Assembly: GCA_937916485.1 (NCBI GenBank)
Contig: CALFSV010000165.1
Coordinates: forward strand, 1-19,736
Origin: an uncultured Paracoccaceae bacterium
GTDB taxonomy: Bacteria > Pseudomonadota > Alphaproteobacteria > Rhodobacterales > Rhodobacteraceae
Direction of reading: 5' to 3'
DNA length: 19,736 nucleotides
Shown: one piece after another, positions 1 to 8,057 of the stretch
How the letters are laid out: every line of letters starts with the position of its first letter
Position numbering within the stretch: position 1 is the first letter of the stretch
Position numbers and translations under genes: made by a program
The notes under the pieces: generated by a model
The model's database searches: none
What the model saw: only the letters and a program-made list of their open reading frames with translations
What the model was told of the DNA's origin: nothing

Positions 1-364
1 CGGTGCCGCCTATCGCCTTATGACACGACTACAGTTACCGCAGGGTAGCTTCGTGTTGACCAGGGGCAAAGTTTACTTGGCTACAGTTTCTGCTGGGATC
101 ATGCGTCGGAGCAGCCGGAGTTCTGACGCTCAGTCTGACGAAAAGACCTGAACAAAACAGCGGAAGATTTTGGAATCCATCTTTCGCGAATTGAACACCA
201 GGGCGGAAGACAAACCCTTCGATCAATCGATCGCACTTTTGATCCAATCCATACATCGCTCCGCCCATCACGCAGGTCGCGTCCAGCCAGTCGTGTCGCT
301 GGGCACCGATGAACGTTGTAGGCGTCCGGCCTTGCTGCTCTGACGGACCATAGAGTGCGTTGAT
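1..364. other. No recognisable gene; left-end intergenic or decayed DNA
   Basis: I see no supported gene here. Short open frames exist on both strands. The longest (35-412, minus) would start inside the transposase remnant and its protein resembles nothing I know. The stretch may be decayed mobile-element DNA or ordinary intergenic sequence. Confidence 0.5.
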
Positions 365-388
365 ATGTCCACCAAAGATAGTGGACAT
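365..388. repeat. Perfect 8-bp inverted repeat ahead of the tnpA remnant
   Basis: ATGTCCAC (365-372) and GTGGACAT (381-388) are exact reverse complements around an 8-base loop. The repeat ends 13 bases before the transposase-like start codon. It could be part of an insertion-sequence end or a hairpin near the transposase ribosome-binding site. I did not find the matching far end of an element. Confidence 0.6.
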
Positions 389-401
389 CTTGAGGTCAGA
401 T

Positions 402-484
402 ATGGCGGGCAAGAAGGGTCAGAAGAAGCGGTTCTGGTCAGATGAGGAGAAGGTGTCGATCTGCGCGCAAACCTGCAAAACCAA
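402..484 (+). pseudogene. Truncated IS66-type TnpA (HTH transposase subunit) fragment
   Basis: An ATG at 402 follows a good ribosome-binding site (TTGAGG, about 7 bases upstream). The first roughly 24 residues, MAGKKGQKKRFWSDEEK followed by VSICAQT, match from memory the N-terminus of the small helix-turn-helix TnpA/OrfA protein of IS66-type elements in alphaproteobacteria. After CAQT the expected continuation (the V-S-V-x-Q-V-A-R-R-Y helix-turn-helix) is missing. The open frame instead runs antisense through the neighbouring regulator gene. This is therefore a broken 5' remnant, not a working gene. The exact break is uncertain and lies around 474-490. Confidence 0.6.
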
Positions 485-490
485 AAAAAT

Positions 491-1225
491 TCAATCGGTT
501 GGCGGGAGACCGTCGACCATGATCAGGTGCACTTCGGCGTCGACCGCGTCCAGAAGCCTATTGACCGCAAGAGCCGCGCCATCAGGATCACGGTCTGCGA
601 TTGCATCGGCCAGTGTGCGGTGGAACGGAAAACTGGCCAGACCAAAGGCGCTGCGCTTGAACGGGGAGCCTTCGTTTGCCTCGAAGGCAAGGTTCAGGCG
701 GGACAGGATATGCCCGAACAAGGGATTACCCGATGCTTCAAAGATCGCTTCATGAAACTGCCTGTCGGCGGAATGATAATTCTGCCCCCTATCTACAATC
801 GACAGCAGGATCTCGCACAGCCGGTTGATCTCGGACCGTTGCGATGCGCTGGCGCGGGTGGCGGCAAGTCTGGCGGCATCGCGCTCCAGAGTGCGCCGCA
901 CTTCCAGCAACCTCAGCACCGCCTCTGCCTCCAGCTTGACCAAAAGCGGGACCGGCCCCTCCGGATCGGGGATCGGCGCCGTCAGATAGGTGCCGTCGCC
1001 CCGTCGCCGTCGGATCAGGCCCATCCCCTCCCAGCGGTTGAGCGCCTCGCGAATGGTTGACCGCCCCACGCCCAGCTGATCGGCCAGCTTGACCTCTGGC
1101 GGCAGGCGGTCGCCGACGCCGAGGTCGGCCTGGTGGATCATGCGGGCCAGCGCCTCAAGGATGGCCTCGCCCCGCGATCGTTTCTCGATCGGCTCCAAAT
1201 ACGACAGGGGGCTATCATGCAGCAT
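491..1225 (-). CDS. FadR-subfamily GntR transcriptional regulator
   Basis: A 244-residue DNA-binding regulator. Residues about 20-82 form the GntR winged helix-turn-helix: LPPEVKLADQLGVGRSTIREAL, then the wing at RRRRGDGTYL. Residues about 100-235 form an all-helical FCD ligand domain. Its typical metal/ligand motif appears as D154-R-Q-F-H158 followed by EASGNPL, with another conserved histidine at H202. Such proteins usually repress catabolic or transport operons until a small organic acid or amino-acid-like effector binds. The gene lies 30 bases after the aminotransferase gene and is the last gene of the peptide-transport operon, so it probably controls that operon and itself. The ATG start is preceded by GGAAG. 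The transposase remnant begins immediately past its stop, but the length is normal for the family and the C-terminus looks intact. Confidence 0.9.
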   Translation of the reverse strand: MLHDSPLSYLEPIEKRSRGEAILEALARMIHQADLGVGDRLPPEVKLADQLGVGRSTIREALNRWEGMGLIRRRRGDGTYLTAPIPDPEGPVPLLVKLEAEAVLRLLEVRRTLERDAARLAATRASASQRSEINRLCEILLSIVDRGQNYHSADRQFHEAIFEASGNPLFGHILSRLNLAFEANEGSPFKRSAFGLASFPFHRTLADAIADRDPDGAALAVNRLLDAVDAEVHLIMVDGLPPTD

Positions 1226-1255
1226 GTGCTCTTTTCTTCCGTCCGGTTGCGGCGG

Positions 1256-2449
1256 TCAGGCAGCTTCGGTCAGGTGCAGGATATCGGTCAGGGCGTCAAG
1301 CAGCATGTCCATCTGGTCGGCGGAGTTATAGCCCTGAACCGACAGACGGACGATGGTATGGGCGTCTTTCCAGTCGAAACAGGGGATTTCGATGCCGAAG
1401 CGGGACAGCAGATCCTGTTTAAGCACCATCGGATCGGTGCGGGGCACGGGCATCGCCACCATCTGCGGCGCGCAGAACTCGGCGCTGGCAAAGGCCGGCA
1501 TGCCGGTGCGGCGGGCCACCCGCGCGGCGGTGTCCTGCGCCAGCGCCTGACAGTCGCGTGCCACGTCGTCCCAGTCGTTGTCCTGCCGGAACCGGATCGC
1601 GTCTGGCACGGTCAGCCAGGCCGCCGGATCGCGGGTGCCCTGAAACTCCACCGCGTCGACAAAGGAGGTCCCGCCGAACGGGCCAGGCTCGACGCGGTTG
1701 GCGGTCCAGCCGTGGCTGATGACCAGTGGGTTGATGATGTCCTGAAGTTCTGCCCGAACATGCAGGAAGGCCGAACCCTTGGGCGCCATCAGCCACTTGT
1801 GGCAGTTGCCGGCATAGAAATCCGCGCCCAGCGCCGTCAGGTCCAGCGGGATGTGGCCGGGCGTGTGCGCCCCGTCGATCACGGTCCAGATGCCCCGCTG
1901 CCGGGCCTCGGCCACAGCGGCCTCGATGGGAAATAAGAGTGCCGTCGGCGAGGTGATGTGGCTGAGGAACAGGACCCGCGTGCGGGGCGTCATCGCGGAC
2001 AGGAGCGTTTGGGTGAAGGCCTCCTCTGACACCAGCGGCAGGGGCACGTCTACGACCCGGACGACAGCACCCGTGCGCCGCGCCACATAGGCCCAGGTCT
2101 TTTCCAGTGCGGCATATTCGTGGTCCGTGGTCAGGATTTCGTCTCCCGGCTGCATCGGCAGGGATTGCGCCACGATATTCAGGCCGACGGTGGCGTTCAG
2201 GACGCCGACGATGTCGTCCGGCTGCGCGCCCATGACAGCGGCCAGAGCCGTCCGGCTGTCGCGCATCCAGGAGGCATAGCCCCTGTCGGGATCAAGAAAT
2301 GCTACCGGCTGGCGTTCGAGTTTCAGCTGCCAGGCCTGATACGCCTCGAACACCGGTCTGGGGCAGGCGCCAAAGGATCCGTGGTTCAGGAAAGTCACCT
2401 CCGGATCAAGGAGAAACTGTCTGGCGAGGCGCGCGGAGGACAAGGTCAC
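1256..2449 (-). CDS. Class V aminotransferase, isopenicillin-N-epimerase-like PLP enzyme
   Basis: A 397-residue PLP enzyme of fold type I, class V. The N-terminal motif FLNHGSFGACPRPV (about 20-33) is typical of the isopenicillin-N-epimerase-like (CefD-type) group. D192 in IDGAHTPGHIPLDL should contact the pyridine nitrogen. K218 in GNCHKWLMAPKG should form the internal aldimine with PLP. Family members include epimerases, transaminases, cysteine desulfurases and C-S lyases, so the reaction cannot be fixed from sequence. The GTG start overlaps the stop of the upstream permease gene by four bases (GTGA), showing translational coupling. A cytoplasmic enzyme coupled to a peptide/opine transporter suggests that it acts on the imported compound or its breakdown product. 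It is not likely to make a beta-lactam, because no biosynthetic partner genes are present. Confidence 0.88.
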   Translation of the reverse strand: MTLSSARLARQFLLDPEVTFLNHGSFGACPRPVFEAYQAWQLKLERQPVAFLDPDRGYASWMRDSRTALAAVMGAQPDDIVGVLNATVGLNIVAQSLPMQPGDEILTTDHEYAALEKTWAYVARRTGAVVRVVDVPLPLVSEEAFTQTLLSAMTPRTRVLFLSHITSPTALLFPIEAAVAEARQRGIWTVIDGAHTPGHIPLDLTALGADFYAGNCHKWLMAPKGSAFLHVRAELQDIINPLVISHGWTANRVEPGPFGGTSFVDAVEFQGTRDPAAWLTVPDAIRFRQDNDWDDVARDCQALAQDTAARVARRTGMPAFASAEFCAPQMVAMPVPRTDPMVLKQDLLSRFGIEIPCFDWKDAHTIVRLSVQGYNSADQMDMLLDALTDILHLTEAA

Positions 2450-3339
2450 TTTCCTTTCATGGTGGGATCAAGGGCATCGCGCAGACCGTCGCCGAACAGC
2501 GTCGTCGCCATTACGCTGATGGCGAGGGCAAGGGTGGGAAAGACCGCAAGGTGCCAGTAGAAATACATGAAGCTCATGCCGGTGTTAATCATCTGGCCCC
2601 AGGACGGCGTCGGCGGTGCGACCCCGATCCCAAGGAAACTGAGCGAGGCCTCCAGCATCATCGCCAATGGGATCGCCAGCACAAAGCCTACGATGATCGG
2701 CGAGACGGAATTGGGGATCAGGTGCCGCCGAATGATATAGCCGGGGCCCGCCCCCAGGGCCTGTGCGGCGCGCACGAATTCCTTTTCCTTGAACGCCTTG
2801 ATCTGGGCGCGCACCAGCAAGCAGACCTGCACCCAGCCAAACAGCCCGGCGATGAATACGATCATCCAGAATCCGCCGCCGACCAGCGCCCCCAACAACA
2901 TCGCGGCCAGCAGCGGCGGCACGACCGAAAAAATCTCGATGATGCGCATGACGATCCAGTCGGTGCGGCCTTCGTAATAGCCCGCAAGCGCCCCCAGCGG
3001 GATGCCGATCAGGACGGAGAACACGGCCGCAGAAAACCCGATCGAAAGCGACACCCGCGCGCCATAGACGATCCGGCTGAAGAAATCGCGCCCCAGGTCG
3101 TCGACGCCAAACCAGTGTGTCGCAGAGGGAAAGGCGAGCGCCTCGCCGAGAAAATCCTGCGCGGTCGGTGGGGACTTCGTGATCAGGGGCGCAAAGATTG
3201 CCATCAGGACCAGCAGGATCAGCACGGCACCGCCCACGACCGCAGCCCGGTTCGCCACGAGCCGGCGCCAGGCATAGTGCAGCGGGCTGCGCTGCCGGTG
3301 ATCGGGGGCGGCGCTCGGTATGGTGGTCAGATCGGTCAT
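2446..3339 (-). CDS. Peptide/opine-type ABC transporter permease (DppC/OppC family)
   Basis: A 297-residue inner-membrane permease of the DppC/OppC type. A cytoplasmic N-terminus (1-32) precedes a first membrane helix (about 33-53). The family signature HWFGVDDLGRDFFSRIVYGA follows (75-94), then five further hydrophobic segments. The cytoplasmic EAA loop that docks on the ATPase is at about 187-212 (EFVRAAQALGAG, ending in HLIPNS). The C-terminus FGDGLRDALDP is also typical. The start chosen is the ATG at 3339, which overlaps the upstream permease stop by four bases (ATGA). A longer open frame reaching 3753 is only the antisense-free extension through the preceding gene, and its extra residues do not look like permease. 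It should pair with the DppB-type permease encoded immediately upstream. Confidence 0.93.
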   Translation of the reverse strand: MTDLTTIPSAAPDHRQRSPLHYAWRRLVANRAAVVGGAVLILLVLMAIFAPLITKSPPTAQDFLGEALAFPSATHWFGVDDLGRDFFSRIVYGARVSLSIGFSAAVFSVLIGIPLGALAGYYEGRTDWIVMRIIEIFSVVPPLLAAMLLGALVGGGFWMIVFIAGLFGWVQVCLLVRAQIKAFKEKEFVRAAQALGAGPGYIIRRHLIPNSVSPIIVGFVLAIPLAMMLEASLSFLGIGVAPPTPSWGQMINTGMSFMYFYWHLAVFPTLALAISVMATTLFGDGLRDALDPTMKGK

Positions 3340-4268
3340 CCCTTGCGCCCTCCGGCCCGGATCCGCGGGTTCAGCCAGGCGTAAAGAATGTCCGAGATCA
3401 GGTAGGCCAGGCAGAACATCACCGTCAGCATCAGCATCAGCGCCATTTCCAGCGGATAGTCCCGCGTCCGGATCGACGACACGAAATAGGCGCCAAGCCC
3501 CGGCACCCGAAAGATCGCCTCGACAAAGATCGATCCCGTGGCGGTGCCGATGAACATCGGCAGGAATACAGTTACCATGGGGATCGCGGAATTGCGTAGG
3601 ACATGCTGATAGATGATCCGGGTTTCCGACAGCCCCTTGGCCCGCAGGACCGTCACGAACGGCTTGTTCAGCGTATCGAGCATCGCAGACCGGGTATAGC
3701 GGGCATAGGTGGCCATCGGGATGGTGGCATAGGCCACAATTGGCAGGATCCATTTGTCCGGAGAGCCCCAGCCCGACGCCGGCACCCAGTCCAGCCAGAC
3801 CGCGAACACCAGGATCAGGATCATCGAGGTGACAAAGACCGGGATCGTCAGGCCCAGTGTCGCGACGGCGGAGGCCAGGTAATCGACCCAGGTGTTGCGG
3901 CGCAGGGCGGCGGCGATGCCCAGAAGAATACCCAGGGGCGTCCCGATCAGCACCCCAAGTCCGCCCAGAACGAGGCTCGGCACCCAGGCGCGGCCCAGCA
4001 GTTCCAGCACAGTTTCACCAGGGCTTTGAAAGGGGATGCCGAAGTCGAACCGCAGCACTCCGCTCATGTAGTTGATGTACTGTGTGAAAAGCGACTGATC
4101 CAGCCCGTAGCGCTCGTTCAGCGTCGCCCGGACCTCGGGGGGCAGGGGCATGTCGCCGGCATCGAACGGGCCGCCGGGGATCGAATGCATCATCGCAAAG
4201 ATTAGGATCGACACGATCACGAAAGTGACCGACACCGAGATCAGCCGGCGCAGGATGAAGGGGATCAT
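3336..4268 (-). CDS. Peptide/opine-type ABC transporter permease (DppB/OppB family)
   Basis: A 310-residue inner-membrane permease of the DppB/OppB type. The N-terminus (MIPFILRRLISVSVTFVIVS) is the usual first membrane helix. It is followed by a periplasmic segment containing PGGPFD and LNERYGLD (about 31-57), both typical of DppB. Further membrane helices lie at about 97-120, 132-158, 174-190, 229-250 and 273-298. The EAA loop is at about 203-230 (KPFVTVLRAKGLSETRIIYQ), and the C-terminal tag is WLNPRIR. The gene starts 13 bases after the ATPase stop, with AAAGG upstream. It overlaps the following permease gene by four bases. It should form the membrane channel with the DppC-type partner. 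Confidence 0.93.
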   Translation of the reverse strand: MIPFILRRLISVSVTFVIVSILIFAMMHSIPGGPFDAGDMPLPPEVRATLNERYGLDQSLFTQYINYMSGVLRFDFGIPFQSPGETVLELLGRAWVPSLVLGGLGVLIGTPLGILLGIAAALRRNTWVDYLASAVATLGLTIPVFVTSMILILVFAVWLDWVPASGWGSPDKWILPIVAYATIPMATYARYTRSAMLDTLNKPFVTVLRAKGLSETRIIYQHVLRNSAIPMVTVFLPMFIGTATGSIFVEAIFRVPGLGAYFVSSIRTRDYPLEMALMLMLTVMFCLAYLISDILYAWLNPRIRAGGRKG

Positions 4269-4281
4269 CGGTCAGCCTTTC

Positions 4282-5226
4282 TCATTGCACGATGGCCTCA
4301 AACCGGTGGCCCGGCCCGTGCGGGATCAGACGCGGCACATTGGCGGGGGTCAGTCCGGTGTCCGCCGCCGACAGCCGGGGAATGTCGGCCTCCAATTCCT
4401 CGCGCGAGCGGAACACGCGGTCCTTGCGGTCGCGCGGGTTCAGGACCGGGATCGCCTGCAGAAGGCTGCGGGTATAAGGATGCTGCGCGCTGGTAAAGAT
4501 GTCCTCGGTCGCGGCTTCCTCGACGATGCGACCGTTGAACATCACCGCCACCTTGTCGGTCAGGGACCGCACGACCGACAGGTCATGGCTGATGAACAGG
4601 ATCGACAGGCCCATTTCCGCCTGCAAGTCCTGCAAAAGGTTGATGATCTGCGCCTTGACCGACACATCGAGCGCCGACGTCGGCTCGTCGGCGATCAGGA
4701 CATCGGGGCGCAGAACCAGTGCGCGGGCGATCGCCACGCGCTGACGCTGGCCACCAGACAATTCATGGGGATAGCGGCTGCCGTAAGATCGGTGAAGGCC
4801 GACCCGTTCCAGCCAGTCCAGCGCCGTTTTGGTTTGTTCCCGTGTCGTGCCCAGCCCATGGATATGCAGTGGCTCCGCCACGATCTGTGCCAGCGTGAAC
4901 ATTGGGTCCAGCGCGGAATAGCTGTCCTGAAACACCACCTGCATCCGTGCGCGAAATGGCTTGAGTGCGGCGGCATCCATTGACGTGATATCGACACCGC
5001 CCACAAAGACGCTGCCCGCCGTTGGTTGGGTCAGGCGCAGCGCCATCATGCCAGTTGTCGTCTTGCCCGATCCGGATTCGCCCACCAGCCCGACGATGCT
5101 GTTGCGCTCCACCGTCAGGTCCACGTCGCGCACGACCGGCAACTGACGGTACCGCGGCAGCCATCCGCCCGGTTCGCGCAGCGGATAGCTTTTGCACAAG
5201 CCCCGCAGTTCCAGCGCAGCGGTCAT
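4282..5226 (-). CDS. Peptide/opine-type ABC transporter ATPase (DppF/OppF family)
   Basis: A 314-residue cytoplasmic ATPase, complete in every nucleotide-binding motif: Walker A GESGSGKT (49-56), Q-loop glutamine Q100, ABC signature LSGGQ (156-160), Walker B VLIADE (176-181) and switch histidine H214. The HPYTRSLLQAIPV stretch followed by a C-terminal tail is typical of the oligopeptide-transporter ATPase C-domain. The N-terminal KSYPLREPGGWLPR insert before the first strand is characteristic of DppF/OppF proteins. It should form an asymmetric pair with the ATPase encoded just upstream, whose stop it overlaps by four bases (ATGA). Confidence 0.94.
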   Translation of the reverse strand: MTAALELRGLCKSYPLREPGGWLPRYRQLPVVRDVDLTVERNSIVGLVGESGSGKTTTGMMALRLTQPTAGSVFVGGVDITSMDAAALKPFRARMQVVFQDSYSALDPMFTLAQIVAEPLHIHGLGTTREQTKTALDWLERVGLHRSYGSRYPHELSGGQRQRVAIARALVLRPDVLIADEPTSALDVSVKAQIINLLQDLQAEMGLSILFISHDLSVVRSLTDKVAVMFNGRIVEEAATEDIFTSAQHPYTRSLLQAIPVLNPRDRKDRVFRSREELEADIPRLSAADTGLTPANVPRLIPHGPGHRFEAIVQ

Positions 5227-6203
5227 GTCAGCCTCCAGCAGGCAGCCTGCCTGTCAAGCCCGTTCCCCTGCAATGGGGGCATTGCGGCAGTGCACCGGGT
5301 ATCGGCAACGGTACAGCGCGGATGAAACGGACAGCCCGTCGGCGGGTTTGCGGGATTGGGCGAAGCTCCGGGGATTTCGGTCAGCCGCTGCCGCCCGCCG
5401 CCCTGCCCGGGCATCGAGGCCAGAAGCGCGCGCGTATAGGGATGTGCGGGGGTGTCAAAGATGTCCTGCACCGGGGCCTGTTCCATGACCTTGCCGCCAT
5501 ACATCACCACGACGCGGTCCACGGTCTCTGCCACGACACCCAGATCGTGAGTGACCATCACCAGACCCATGCCGAATTCCGCCTGCAGTTGCTTGATCAG
5601 CTGCAGGATCTGCGCTTGCACTGTCACATCAAGCGCGGTGGTCGGTTCATCGGCAAACAGGATTTGCGGGCGGCAGGACAGCGCCATCGCAATCATCGAC
5701 CGTTGCAGCATGCCCCCCGACAACTGGTGCGGAAAACTGTCGAGGATCGAGGCTGGATTTCGAATTTCCACCCGCGTCAGCAGCGCTTGTGCCTCAGATC
5801 GGGCCTCGGCCTTGCTGACGGCACGGTGGACGCGGATGGTCTCAACGATTTGCTGGCCGATGGTAAAGACCGGATCAAAGGCGGTCATCGGGTCCTGAAA
5901 GATCATGGCGGCGACCCGGCCCCGCATGTCGGCGATCTGTCGCTTGTCTGCGGCGATCATGTCGACGCCGCCCAGCGACAGGGCCGTGGCCTCGATCCGG
6001 GCGGGCGGGCTGCGCAGCAACCGCAGGACCGCCATGCAGGAAACCGATTTTCCGGAACCGCTCTCGCCCACGATGCCCAGGCTTTCGCCTGTGTCCACAT
6101 GCAGAGTTACGCCGCGGACGGCCTGCACCACGCCGTCATGCTGCGGAAAGCTGACGGACAGGTCGCGAATATCGACGAGTGGGGTCACGGGGGATGCGGA
6201 CAC
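5223..6203 (-). CDS. Peptide/opine-type ABC transporter ATPase (DppD/OppD family)
   Basis: A 326-residue cytoplasmic ATPase of the DppD/OppD type. Walker A is GESGSGKS (46-53), Q-loop Q103, signature LSGGM (161-165), Walker B ILFADE (181-186) and switch histidine H219. The C-terminal tail has the cysteine pattern CPFHPRC (291-297), C304 and C322. In related ATPases of this family such cysteines bind an iron-sulfur cluster. The start is a GTG at 6203, with GAGG eight bases upstream; no better start is nearby. The gene lies about 70 bases after the binding-protein gene, across a hairpin. It is translationally coupled to the DppF-type gene through an ATGA overlap. Confidence 0.93.
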   Translation of the reverse strand: MSASPVTPLVDIRDLSVSFPQHDGVVQAVRGVTLHVDTGESLGIVGESGSGKSVSCMAVLRLLRSPPARIEATALSLGGVDMIAADKRQIADMRGRVAAMIFQDPMTAFDPVFTIGQQIVETIRVHRAVSKAEARSEAQALLTRVEIRNPASILDSFPHQLSGGMLQRSMIAMALSCRPQILFADEPTTALDVTVQAQILQLIKQLQAEFGMGLVMVTHDLGVVAETVDRVVVMYGGKVMEQAPVQDIFDTPAHPYTRALLASMPGQGGGRQRLTEIPGASPNPANPPTGCPFHPRCTVADTRCTAAMPPLQGNGLDRQAACWRLT

Positions 6204-6225
6204 TCAGGGAGCCTCTATAGAAAAC

Positions 6226-6255
6226 GTGCCCCCAGACCAAATGGCCAGAGGGCAC
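6226..6255 (-). terminator. Intercistronic hairpin after the binding-protein gene (attenuator or mRNA stabiliser)
   Basis: In the transcript direction GTGCCCTC pairs with GGGGGCAC, including one G-U pair. After one mismatch GGCC pairs with GGTC around a four-base ATTT loop. Only a short GTTTTC run follows, so full termination is doubtful. Hairpins here commonly protect the binding-protein mRNA or reduce readthrough, giving more binding protein than membrane subunits. Confidence 0.5.
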
Positions 6256-6273
6256 AAGGGACGGGAAGCGCCC

Positions 6274-7881
6274 CTATTTTGTCTGGGTATTGGCGTAAAA
6301 GAACGGCACCAACCGGCTGAGGGGTGTCATGCCGGCCGAATTCGGCTCGACACCAGCGCCGGTCAGACGGTCGCTCACGGCAAACATCTGGATCGGATGC
6401 ACGATCGGGATGATCGCTGCTGTATCGATCAGCACCTGCTCTGCCTGCTGATAGAGGGCAAGGCGCTCCTCCCAGACAGGGTTGCTGTCTGCGGCAACCA
6501 CCAGCGCATCGTAGTCCGGGTTGCGGTGATCGTGTCGGCCGCCATTATAGAAGATGCCATAGAAGTTCGACGGGTCGATGTAGTCGTACTCATAGGGCGC
6601 AAGGAACAGGTTGTTTTCCTTGTTCATCAGGCCGGCCATCCAGTCCTGCAGCGGCAGGATGCGGATGTTCATGGTGATGCCAAGATGCTCCTCAAACTCG
6701 GCCTGCAGGTACTGAAGCATGGGCGCGGTGATCGCCCCGTTATAGCCACCCTGATCGCGGTACCAGATTTCCACCTCAGGGAAGCCCTCGCCACCCGGAT
6801 ACCCGGCAGCGGCCAGATATTCGCGGGCGCGTTCGGGGTCAAAGACGGCCTGATCGGCGATCTCCTGATTGTAGCCGGGGAAAGACGGCGACAGCAGCGA
6901 CCGGCCTGGCACGGCAAGGTTGCGCAGCACGGTCGAGGTCATCTCGTCGCGGTCGATCGCGTACCACAGGGCGCGGCGCACATCGACATTGTCGAACGGC
7001 GGGCTTTCCAGATCGAACGAGATGTAGGAGACCGCAAAGATCGCGTTCTGGCGGATCTCATCGGGGAACCGGGCCTCCATGAACGGGATCTGACCGGCGT
7101 TCAGGGCGGTGAAGTCGACCTCACCCGCCATATAGGCCGGCAAGCCGACTTCGGCGGCACCAAGGCTGGGGTCGATGAACAGCTCTTCCTCCAGTCCCGG
7201 CCACGGCCCTCGGTATTCCGGGTTGCGGACAAGGGTCATCGCGTTGTTGGATTTCTCCCAGCTTTGCATCGTGTAGGCGCCGGACGATACCATGGTGTCC
7301 ACATTGGCGGCGTAGTCGTCGCCGAACTCCTCCACTGCATGTTGCGGCACTGCGTACCATAGCGACACGACGGAGGGCAGGTAGGGCTTGGGAGTTTCAG
7401 TTTTCACCTCGATAGTCAGGTCGTCAATGGCGCGGACGCCCAGCGCCTCGATGCCTGCGTCGCCCGCGGTCACGGCGCCCCAGCCTTCGATGCCGCCCGC
7501 AAAACCCCAGTACCATGCAAAGTCATAGCCCGACGTGGCGGCGCGCTGCATGGCAAAGACATAGTCGTCGGCCCTCAGCGGATGGCCGTCGGAAAAGGTC
7601 AGCCCCTCGCGCAACTTGAACGTCCAGGTCAGGCCGTCTTCCGATTGTTCCCAGCTTTCCGCCGCCATGCCGTGCAGGTCGAATTCGTTGTCGAACGTGG
7701 TCAGGGACAGCTGAAGCATCTCGGGATAGCCGGCGCGCGCGTAGACGGTTTTCATATAATCCGCATAGGACCCGCTCGTGCTTTCGCCGGGTGCCGAGAT
7801 GTCCTGGGCACCGGCTGGTGCCGCCAGCAGGCCGGCCGCAAGGATTGCGGCCAAACCTGCCCTTCTGAAGTCGTGTCTCAT
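6274..7881 (-). CDS. Family 5 extracellular substrate-binding protein (peptide/opine type)
   Basis: A 535-residue periplasmic binding protein of the DppA/OppA (SBP_bac_5) family, the usual length for the group. Residues 1-25 are a Sec signal peptide: basic MRHDFRR, a hydrophobic core, and cleavage expected after AGA. Family landmarks include the early SWEQSEDGLTWTFKLREGLTFSDGHPL segment (about 76-102), DDYVFAMQRA, VRRALWYAIDRDEM and the late LYQQAEQVLIDTAAIIPI. It would capture the substrate and deliver it to the permease pair. The ligand cannot be deduced; the family covers peptides, opines, nickel chelates and other compounds. The ATG has a strong GGAGG six bases upstream. It is the first gene of the operon and probably the most abundant product. 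Confidence 0.93.
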   Translation of the reverse strand: MRHDFRRAGLAAILAAGLLAAPAGAQDISAPGESTSGSYADYMKTVYARAGYPEMLQLSLTTFDNEFDLHGMAAESWEQSEDGLTWTFKLREGLTFSDGHPLRADDYVFAMQRAATSGYDFAWYWGFAGGIEGWGAVTAGDAGIEALGVRAIDDLTIEVKTETPKPYLPSVVSLWYAVPQHAVEEFGDDYAANVDTMVSSGAYTMQSWEKSNNAMTLVRNPEYRGPWPGLEEELFIDPSLGAAEVGLPAYMAGEVDFTALNAGQIPFMEARFPDEIRQNAIFAVSYISFDLESPPFDNVDVRRALWYAIDRDEMTSTVLRNLAVPGRSLLSPSFPGYNQEIADQAVFDPERAREYLAAAGYPGGEGFPEVEIWYRDQGGYNGAITAPMLQYLQAEFEEHLGITMNIRILPLQDWMAGLMNKENNLFLAPYEYDYIDPSNFYGIFYNGGRHDHRNPDYDALVVAADSNPVWEERLALYQQAEQVLIDTAAIIPIVHPIQMFAVSDRLTGAGVEPNSAGMTPLSRLVPFFYANTQTK

Positions 7882-8057
7882 GTCTTTCCTCCATGTTGAA
7901 CCGGGCTTTTCGCTCTTTTTCAGGACGGCTCAGAGAGACACCTGTCTTCCGCAGGATCGACATGCGGTCGGGCAGACGTTAGCCCTGACTCGGCCTTATG
8001 TCATATGTCTGACATTTGATTTTGTATCTGACAAGGCATTGATGATGTGACCGCCAT
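7882..8057 (-). promoter_or_regulatory. Upstream control region of the peptide-transport operon with GTC/GAC palindromes
   Basis: This 176-base gap separates the PP2C-like gene from the binding-protein gene. It contains the near-perfect palindrome ATGTCTGACAT (8005-8015). A related site, TTGTATCTGACAA (8022-8034), has its centre 18 bases away. A further palindrome AGACA-CC-TGTCT lies at 7936-7947. FadR-type regulators often bind short GT-n-AC palindromes, so the first two are candidate operators for the GntR protein of this operon. I could not assign -35/-10 boxes with confidence, and I saw no clear terminator for the upstream operon. Confidence 0.45.

Noticed and set aside
35..412. 125-residue open frame on the minus strand
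   Set aside because: It begins inside the transposase remnant, has no recognisable motif and no convincing ribosome-binding site.
2299..3384. 361-residue plus-strand frame, rich in R, H, Q and D
   Set aside because: It is antisense to the aminotransferase and DppC-type permease genes, and its composition is typical of a shadow frame.
3340..3753. N-terminal extension of the DppC-type permease
   Set aside because: It overlaps the DppB-type gene in another frame, and the ATGA junction at 3336-3339 explains the true start.
5022..6320. 432-residue plus-strand frame
   Set aside because: It is antisense to both peptide-transporter ATPase genes, which carry complete ABC motifs; no independent evidence supports it.
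5905..7362. 485-residue open frame on the plus strand
   Set aside because: It lies antisense to the family 5 binding-protein gene and a DppD-type ATPase gene. Its composition is that of a high-GC shadow frame without protein-like motifs.
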